Source of the DNA: Druceiella hillmani
Lineage: Eukaryota; Arthropoda; Insecta; Lepidoptera; Hepialidae
DNA length: 64,000 bases
NCBI GenBank assembly: GCA_039881145.1
Contig: JAYKKI010000029.1
Span: 24,488,001-24,552,000 of the forward strand
Direction: 5' to 3'
Positions 51,162 through 61,100 of the stretch are shown piece after piece (positions within the stretch are counted from its first letter, which is position 1; each line of letters begins with the position of its first letter). Under the pieces are notes generated by a model. That model was not told where the DNA came from. It ran no database searches and saw nothing but the letters and a program-made list of their open reading frames with translations. A program made the translations under genes and the position numbers.

Positions 51162-54100
51162 TATAAATCAATAATTTATTTGTTTCTGATTAGACGACTC
51201 TCTGTCATAGTGACATCTGACTACAATTAATAATATCTACTGTGCTTTTCCAATCTACTTAGATAGAAAATGTAAATATAAATAGCACTAGAAAGTTAGC
51301 TTTGCGTTAAATTGAAGATCAATTTGAAAACTAAAGCATATGTTGTATTACAACATTTCATGAAAACATCATTACGATTAGTTTCGAACATACGCTAATT
51401 TCTTTCAACTTTAACTAAAATGAATTGGTTAATTACCACAGGGTATAAGTCAACATTTTAAATAAAGAAGTAAGTCAGTTCATTTAACAGTCTAATGTAG
51501 ACACTTCTGTTTTTCATTTATTTACAAAAAGAAATAACTCAATGACTTATTCCTTTTCGTAACTATGCTGGCAACACTACTGGTTATGACAAATAAAATA
51601 TCAACTTCAAAATAATTCTAGTGTGAAGTTAGTTTTTGTTTTTCACGGTGTGTTATATATGACATGCAAATTAAAAATATGCGATTCTGAGGCTGAAAAT
51701 GTTTACCCAACTCTTTTAACTTTGGAGCGAAAGAAAGGTGTAATAAATGAAACAAAAAAGCAATCAATTAAACGTAATCATTTGGAAGAAAAGGAATATA
51801 CGAATACTAGAAGCAAGACTATTCCAATAAAGAATCCCAGTGTAATTACGTCATGTTTTAACCTGAAATGTTATACAAAGATCAGTGAAGAATCTCAAAT
51901 CGAAGCATTCCATGAATTGTATAGTCTCAGTACAAAAAACGAACAAGACATTTTTCTTCAAAGCCTTCGACCCAATATATTAAATAAAGACGACCACGCC
52001 TTCAAGTGCCTGTTAAACCAAGAAAACGCTCATTTAAATATTTTATAAAGGTACATGATGACAAGATACGTGTGTGCAAAAAGTTATTTATGTGCATTTA
52101 CTTCACAAAGAACAAAGCTCTCTTACGATTTCAGAAATTACTTCAAGAGGGAAAATTACCTCATGATCGAAGGGGTAAGCAACAGAACCAAAGAACTATT
52201 CCTGCATATCTCATTCTTCAGGTCAAAAGTCATATTGAGTCATTTCCAGTCAAGCAGTCACACTTTTCTTCAAAAGATTATCTCAGCCTCATTCTAAAAG
52301 AAGATGTCAGCCGTGTTGAATATTAAGAAGATGTTTAGCATGTTCAAGAGCTTACACTCAGGAACTAAAATAAAACTGTCATTTTATTACAAAATATTTA
52401 AAGACCAGTTTGATTTACACTTTGGTCCACCTCAAGTCGATGCATGATGTGAGTGCGAATGTCTCCCATTCACAGTAAATTCAACTGACCTTGGGGAACA
52501 GGCTATCGTGTCAGCAAAAGCTGAATTAACAGTCCATAAGAAACAAGCAGCTAAATTCTATGAAAGTATCCGTAAAGTAGAACAAATGTTCGAAGACGAA
52601 GAGGATGTCTTAGGCAAGACTTTTGATTACATGCAAAGTATATCACTCCCCCGCATACCAGTTCAAGAGATGTTCTACTATCATCAGTTATTTAAGAACT
52701 AAAGAAAATAGATTCTTTCTATACTATGAAGGGGCCTAATGAAAAATGCACATTTTTACTGAAGTACATCCGAGAGGAAGTTCCAAATGAAATCAAAAAG
52801 TTATACATTTTCACAGATGAATGCAGAGGCTAAAACCGGAATCACATAATGATAAGTATATACCAGGCTTTGGTAGACACAGGTAACCGCTTTCCAGTTA
52901 GAGGGTCTCATTTCTACCAAACGATCGGTCTTTTGGCCCAGTGAAAAAGGTTTTAAAACGAAGAGATAGATATTATCTGCCAAAGGAAGTATATGAAGTA
53001 ATATACAATCCCCACCAGAAATTCACAGTATATAGAGTAGTAGAAAAGCTTATGGTGAGACCGTAGCCATAAAAACTAATAAAATAGAAGACCTCAAGCG
53101 TACCATGTAATACATTCCAGCTGAACATAAAGGGTACTATGAAAATATAACAGAAAACTAGCCCAAATGTTAATAAAATATTTTTTAAACACTATTATGT
53201 TTATATTTTTCCTTAAAACTTTGTTTAGATACCAAAGGAAATAAGTCTAGCAACTTTGAATTAGCTTAGTATTTTCCAAGAGACAAACAATCCAAAAAAC
53301 TGATTTGTTTATAATTATATATACTACTTATTAACAAAAAATTTAATGTTTGCCAACAAAAATTTTAATATAAACAGTTTTTTGTCTCTCCTACAAAATA
53401 TGGGATGCGTGAGTTATTCCCTTTGGTAATTAATTGACTCAAATATAATGACTAAAAATATAAAAGCACAAAAAAATTTTAATAAACGATGAGATAGTTT
53501 CATATTTTGAATTGCTTATTTCTAGTTCAAATTGCTCATTCTACTAACAAGTCAATACATTGTCAGTGAAGTGCATAATTAATTTTTAAGCATTTGGAAA
53601 GTTTTGGTGCCATTCGATGGAGAAATATTGTGTGCTTTGTTTCAATTTACAAGAAAACAGTTAACGTAACATTGTTTGTGAAAGACTAACACTGCTTAAT
53701 TAAAAAAATGGAACCAACATAGTTACATTCAAACTCCACCAGTCACATACAAATTAATCCTGTATGAAATATTCATTGGATTATAATAATTAATTGCAAT
53801 ATTTATTGTTGTGATAAAAGTTATGCTTTTGATTGTTTTAAAAGTTTACAACAAACACTTTTTTGCAAAAAAAAAATGGGCACCTAAAATATTTCTTTAC
53901 AACTATGGGAATCTCGAAATAATAAGAAATTTTATATGGATTTGAATAATCGGAAATATTTGTTTATGTATTAAAGAGTACTGGCAGGTAAGATAAAACA
54001 TTCTAAATTTGAAAATTTTGAATCTATTTTAAAAATATCCGATTGGAATCGAAAGATTTCTTTGCGCTATGTGGTTAGATGTTAGATGTGGTTAGATGCT

Positions 54101-57100
54101 GTTTAAGTAATTTTAATTGTTTAAGTTTGTTTTTCATGAAAACGTTAAACAATTACATTTATAAAATACTATGATGAATATAACAGGAATCGCTGGTAAT
54201 ATAGTGACAGTTCTTGAAGAAAGCTGTATCAATGTTATGTTTCGCAATGGTTTGGTGTAAGTCATTCTACTGTTCAGAAGGCCCGGAAGAGATTTCAAGA
54301 GAGCAATTCATTAAAAAAAAGACCAGGGTCGAGAAGAAAACGCTGAACTGAGCCCAGGGACGACTGATATATTGTGAGCCAAGCTCTAGGAAATCGAAAG
54401 CCTACACCTACACAAACATCAACAACAATCTTGAAGAAGTGAAAGATGTAAGTGTTAGCCTATGGACTATCAGGACGAGATTTCTAGAAATTGATATCCA
54501 CAGCCGAAGATCGGCTTGAAGTCCTAAATTATTCCAAATTTGTCTAAAATTGTGCGACATAGACCGATGTGGAGTGGAGTTTTATTTTCTGATAAATAAC
54601 CAGAATCCCTTTATTTGGTGAAGAACAAAGTCGCAAAGTGCTCAGAAGACTTGGAAAGCTATAATCCTTCAGCTCCATGCCTATTATAGCATACACCTCT
54701 ATCCTAATATACCTATTTCACCTCATTCATTTATATATTTCTCTTTGAATGTGCACAACATTGTGATCGAGTTATAAAAGGAAGAAAGTTTTACATGATA
54801 TCCTGCGGAAACCATTATCAGATCTGAGAATCCAGGATACACGAGATGAGGTAACACAAACTAAAAGCAAACTTTCACAATTTTCCTTACAGACAAATTT
54901 GTGATTAAGTAGGAACTTAATAAACATAATAAAAGATGGATGCTATTCCTCAAGAACTAATTCAATTTTTTTTAAAAAGCAGACTATGTAGTAATATAAG
55001 CTTTAGTCTATCGTATGCCAAATTTTGAGTAGAACCGTTCAGAATTATGTAATTACAGAGTAACAAACATCCATTTGTCCAAACTTTTGCATTTAAATTA
55101 CCGTTGATATATTTTAAAAATATTAAATTTACTATCATTCTACTTTAGCACTGCAGTATCCAAAACTAATTCCATACATTGGCAGGTTGGCAAGCGTATC
55201 ATTATTACGACTATTGTTTTTCTCTTTATTTTTACACTGATAAAAGTGCCATTCCCTAAGATTTAGAAATGGCTCCTTCTAGCTTCTCTATTTGTTATGC
55301 ATTGGCTAATTATTATTGATCTTGTAGTCATTTTAACCAATTGGCCTAACTAAGCCATAGGAGAGCAAACTTTTACCCATATATTGCACTTTACTTTGCG
55401 CACTTTTCACCATAAATGGTACTTATAGAGAGCACTCTAAGTTCTCTTTTAATATAAAAATACACATTCCAACTTAAGAATATTAAAAGTGTTGACATGC
55501 GCCTTGTTTTGTAAATTCGAGCTCTTATACTAACGTACGCTACTTTTATTATTTATATAGATGAATGAAACTATAAAAACAAGAAAACATCAAAAATTTT
55601 TAAATTTTGACTTTAAATTGGAAAAAGTTTACTATATAATAGTGGCTTAGTACAGCTTAACTTATTTCCATAATATACTAATGCACAAAAAGATAAACAA
55701 ATAATCAAAGCACAAAAACAAAAAACAAATGGTCAAAAAGATAAATTCAAGATAAACAAATGCATTTTATGGTAATGACATCAAACAATATCAAATTTAT
55801 TATCGTTTATAAATTACGTCTCCTTCTAATAAATGTCGAAAAATGTATTATAACGTACACCACACTGTGTACATCAAACTCCATCGTTTTAATTTCTAAT
55901 ATTAGCATTCCTCACATCTGTCTTTATAATCTTGACAATGGCTTATTATTCAGTAAACCTAATTGAATAAACGGACCAGAATTGTAGGAGCTGTGAAAGG
56001 CTTACAGTTTTATTTGTCAGGGAGCAGTAATCTGTAACGTTCAGTCACTGATTCTAATGATTATACTACATGGTATATCGAAGAGTAATGAAAAAATTAC
56101 AATAAAGTGTCAATGGCATTGCACCACTTCAATCATCAGTATTTAGTTATCCCCACTACTCATATTCGCAACATTTTTTTTTATTTCCATAATTAGATGA
56201 CATAAATACTTTTGGTACAATGCTGTGTTGCATAGTGTTGTGGCGTTCCTCTTCGCAATACAACTTTATAATATTGAATAAACTGACAAAATGTACATCT
56301 GCATTCCAAGTCCTACAAATTAGGTGCTTATAGAATTGTGAAATGTCGATCCAATCTAATAGCAATTTAACAATACAAAATTTATTTTTATTTAGTAAAA
56401 TCCAAATTGATCTTTAAAATAAATGAGAACTAAGTAAAAACATAGGTTTATACAATGTCTATATCAGATATGTTTTTTTAATGGTGTGTTCACCAGCAAT
56501 TGAAAAATCAATTCTTTTATTCAATACAAATTACGTGAGTATTCAATAGAGATTGAAATCTCAAAAAAGGGATATAAGAATAATTTTTTTGCCTCCTACA
56601 GAGGGCATTTCAAAATAAAAATATATGCTCTTAAATAATCTTTTTCAATCGTGCAGCACCAATCACAATATCAGAATAATATTGATGACATTACAAAACG
56701 TTGCTTTTTTTTTCTTTTTATCTAGATATTGAGATGATACAAAAGCCAAGACATTTTTGTTATTGCTCCTCCTCCTCCGTCCTATCCCTCTATCCTGATG
56801 GTTGTGACTTCTACAGGTCACTTTCTCGCAGACTATATTCACTATTTGACATTTTCAAGCAGTGTTAATCACATCAACGATGGTATTTAATGTGGTGCAA
56901 ATGCATGGGACTCCATCCTCTCATCTTTGCTTCCACCTTGCCAGTGCGCAAGTACTTTTACCAATTGCCCCCTCTATTTCTAGCAATGTTGCTTACATTC
57001 TCAAGAAATCTGTTAAGTTATGTAGCAGATAACCTAGTTTGGATCTTCTGTTCTTTTAGATCTAACTTGTTGGTCTAATTTGCCATATAAAAAGATCGAA

Positions 57101-58133
57101 AACACCAGGATCATCACCAATTTCTGTTTTATTTTAATCGAAATAGTTTTATTGTTCCTTAGCCAGTGGGGTTGTATAATTTTTAGCTGTCCCAATACGC
57201 CTTTCGAAGAATACTGTGAAGGTGCTGAAATGATGGATAATCTAATTTAAATCTCCGATCTGAAATCTTTATGATGGATAATTTAATTAGAATCTACACT
57301 ACTTTCAGAACTGATTTGTTGATTGTATGAATGACAGCATTTTCCACCAGCATCACATTTCAAACGCATCTATATCATCAATAGAAAAAGACACCTGTGT
57401 TCCGTTTTAATCGAGATGTTTCTGCAAGTCGATAGTTGTTGGAGCTGTATCATGAAGTTGTAAAATTCTTAGTCATCCCGATAAGCCTTCACATCTCTGG
57501 TTCACATGATTCGTTGATAATGATTACCGAGCCCACAAATACAAAACTATCCCAGTACCGCCCACAACTTTACAAAGATCACCCCACAACTTTACTGCGT
57601 AAAACAAAAGATACACAAAATTAAAATTGATACTTGTGTAATGTACAATTTTTTTATTTAAAATAAAATGATCCAGTATTAAAATAAGACGCTATGATAA
57701 GTATGATATATTTGATGTGTCCGAGACTTAATATACAGGAACTTGAAAGAAAGCAGCGTAAGGAGCTATCACGGCTCATGGGTGAAGACCTCCAGCAGTA
57801 CCGTATAAAAGGCAGCGAAAACGATTGGAGTCAAGCTGTCGCACATTCCAAACACTCTGGTCTGATCTCTGTTAAGAGGTAATTCAATCATAATTAACAT
57901 ACATATGGTAATAGTAAGTAGGCATTTTGAACCGTCAATTCAAAATTGATACAACCCACTTCATTTTCCTCTCAATTAATATAGTGTGGTACATATCTTT
58001 AGAACATGTTTGAGAACTTTTCACCCTATTTGGGAAGATATATCACAAACTGCTTGAACATAGGCTTAGTCAACATTTACTCCATGGACATGTTCAAAAG
58101 TTTCTATTTAAATCTTTCAAAATTAGGAATGTG

Positions 58134-58179
<46 letters not shown>

Positions 58180-61100
58180 AGGAGAGGTCCAAAAGCAAGT
58201 CTGCAGAATGTACAAAAAGGAGGGAGGGGGGATACATTCTTACTTGTAATCCCACTACTAATTAGTAACTCATTTGAGGTATACAAGTAAAATGTTCTAC
58301 ATCATTCATTAACGAATAATCATCCCTTAAAGAAGTAAATCTGGAAGTGAACTGTGAACATGGAGCAAATAGAATTAGACGTTGTTATTAAATTCCTCAC
58401 CAAGCAAAAAAAATCCTCAAATCATCATGAGTGAGATGGGAGTTAGTTTCGAAGATCATTGCCCTGGTAAAACCATGGTTTACAAGTGGCATAGTCTATT
58501 TAAACAAGGTCGAGGCTCGATTGAAGAGTACCACCACCAGGATGGCCGATTGAGGCCTGTCGGATATTGTCAAAAAAGTTGAAAAACTTGTATTGAAAGA
58601 TGCTCTCCTGAAGAAGAAACAACTTTCTGCATTAGTTGGTGTATTAGATACAAAAAAGGGTGCGTGTACTTATGTACGCGCGTGAGAAGTTATACTTCTT
58701 TGGCATCATTAAATAATACATACGGATAGATAACCTCAATTATATTGGAGCACTTGAAAAAGTCTATAAACACAATTTTTTCACTAATATTTACGAATAG
58801 TAAATATATTAATCAAAATATTGAATTTAAATCACTACTGAATATAATTTATCAGCACATATATAAATCGTATTTATATGAAACTAAAACACTAGAAACA
58901 TGTGGATAAATACTATGAATATGAAAACAGTGAACAGAGGCGACGATGGTGCCAATAGCTTTTGTTTCGAGACTGCAACCGCTGCAACTTCGTACTGTAA
59001 CTTTTGTGTGACGAATCTTAAAATTTCACTCTCATCATTTTTGCATAACGCGCCTAAAGAAGTATAACTTCAAAAATTTTGAGAATTCTAACGACCATCT
59101 TGGCATGTCTAAAGTCAGTGCAAGATGGGTCTTGAGAATGCTTACGCCGCCGAAAAGCAACGAGTCTAAAGAAAAAGGTAACGATTATAAAGGAAAAGGT
59201 ACCACTATCACTGGAGAGTACTACACTACTATATTGGATAAACTGAAGTTAGTTATCAAGGAAAAGAAACGCAGAAAACTGGTTAGGGATGGATTGCTTT
59301 TGCAAGGCAACTTGCTGGTTCACAAAAGCAAAGATGCAATGGATGCTGTTCACAAACTGCTTCAAATTGCTAATATGGGTGTATTAGTAATTTGAAGCAG
59401 AGTTTGTGAATAGCAAGAACGGCTGTAGCCCCGACCTAGCTCTCAGCGATTTTTATTTATTCCCAAATCTGAAAAGAGCTCCAAGGAAGGACATTTAAGG
59501 ACAACAGTGAGGTGAAGGAGGCAATTTCAACTCATTTGCAGAGCAAAGACAAAAACTTTTTTTTAAATTAATTTCAAGAATGTGTTGAGCTTAAGGGAGA
59601 CTATAATAAAAAAGAAAAATAGTTACATTATTTTATTTAACTGGCAACCATATGCACGGTGCCTGGGAATAGATGTCGGACAAAGAAAGATGCTATTTGT
59701 TACCTATAAACGAATAAATTGTCATTGAAATATAACGTAAAGCACCATTTCCATTTTTCTAATTGAATGCAAAACAAGATATTACTCTTTGGTATTGGGT
59801 GTATTAAACACCCAATACTTGCCCGGAGTGCAGTTTTTACCTGCAGTGGCGATGTCTTCATAGCTGGTTACGGGTTATTCCCCCGAGTGGCGCTGAACAA
59901 TATGCGCAAGTATGGTATATATAAAAAAGATAACAAATAATTATGAATATTATTTTTTAATATTATTTATCTGTGGAGGAGACTGGAACTCCAAACATAC
60001 TTATTGGGGATCAAGACTGATCAATCCAAGGGGCAGACAGTTATATAAAGCCACACTAGATCTTAATCTGGAATGCATTTCTCACGGAGAGCCAACATAC
60101 AGAATAAAATACCAGATCTGTTAGATTTCTATGTAACAAAGAACCTTGGGCTTAACTACTTAAAGATTGAGTAATGTGAGGATCTGTCGTCAGATCATAC
60201 TCCAGTCATTTTAAATTTATTCAAACAGGTCATCCCCATTGAGCCACCTTCCAATATTTACAGCAGAAATACAAACTGGGACCTTTATAAAGAAATTATT
60301 TCAAGTAATATAGATCTGAATATTAGACTGAAGACAGACGATGACACTGAGACCAATATCAAAAAGTTCAACTGTACAATACACTTGGCAACCACTGCCT
60401 CTACACTTAAAAATAGAAAAACAAAGACCAGACAAAAGGAATTTCCAAAAACATAATTGAGAAGGTCTGCGAACGACGCAAACTAAGAAGAGAATGGCAT
60501 AGAACTAGGTATCCCGCTGACAAAACTATGTTTAACAGAGCAACAGAAGAACTGAAAGACATGATCAAAGAGTATCAGAACCTCTGCCTACAAAGTCACC
60601 TGGCTCACCTCACCCCACATAAGGATTACTAATTACTCACTATGGCGCGCAACCAAGAACCTAAAGCAACCCAAAAACCACATCCCGCCTTTAAAACAAC
60701 AGGATAGAGGATGGGCTAGATCTGTTACTGAAAAAGCATCTACATTTGCTGAACACTTACAAAACGCGTTCACACCTTTGAATTGTACCGAACTCAATAA
60801 CGATGATAAAATAATATATTACCTACAGTCACCAAATCAGTTATGCTTTCCTCTAAAGTCAGTAAGTCCCAGAGAAATAGCTCGAGAGATTAAAGCCCTA
60901 CCACCCAAAAAAGCACCTGGTTATGATCTGTTAGACTCTGTACTGCTAAGTAACCTTCCAAAGAAAGGCATAATATTTTTGGTAATACTCTTTAATGCAT
61001 GTATGAGACTCACCCACTACCCATTCCATTGGAAACTTGCTCAAGTTGTCATGATTCTTAAACCTGGCAAACAGTCAAACGAAGTTTCATCCTACAGACC

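Larger units (their letters stand above)
58180..59620 (+). mobile_element. mariner element, decayed and split by a nested insertion
   Basis: The left end AAGGAGAGGTCCAAAAGCAA is followed by GTCTGCAGAATG. A frame from 58361 (MEQIELDVVIKFLTKQ-like, then KTMVYKWHSLFKQGRGS) matches the 24423 and 38530 elements. At about 58657 the transposase is interrupted and resumes at about 59097 (HLGMSKVSARWVLRML), then DYKGKGTTITGEYYTTILDK, GNLLVHKSKDAMDAVH and SPDLALSDFYLFPNLKRAP (59425-59480). The right terminus is not clear. A hairpin at 59348-59410 replaces part of the catalytic region. Confidence 0.75.

Noticed and set aside
9957..58172. CRISPR arrays or functional arrays from the several TA tracts
   Set aside because: They are plain dinucleotide repeats without spacers, normal in AT-rich insect DNA.
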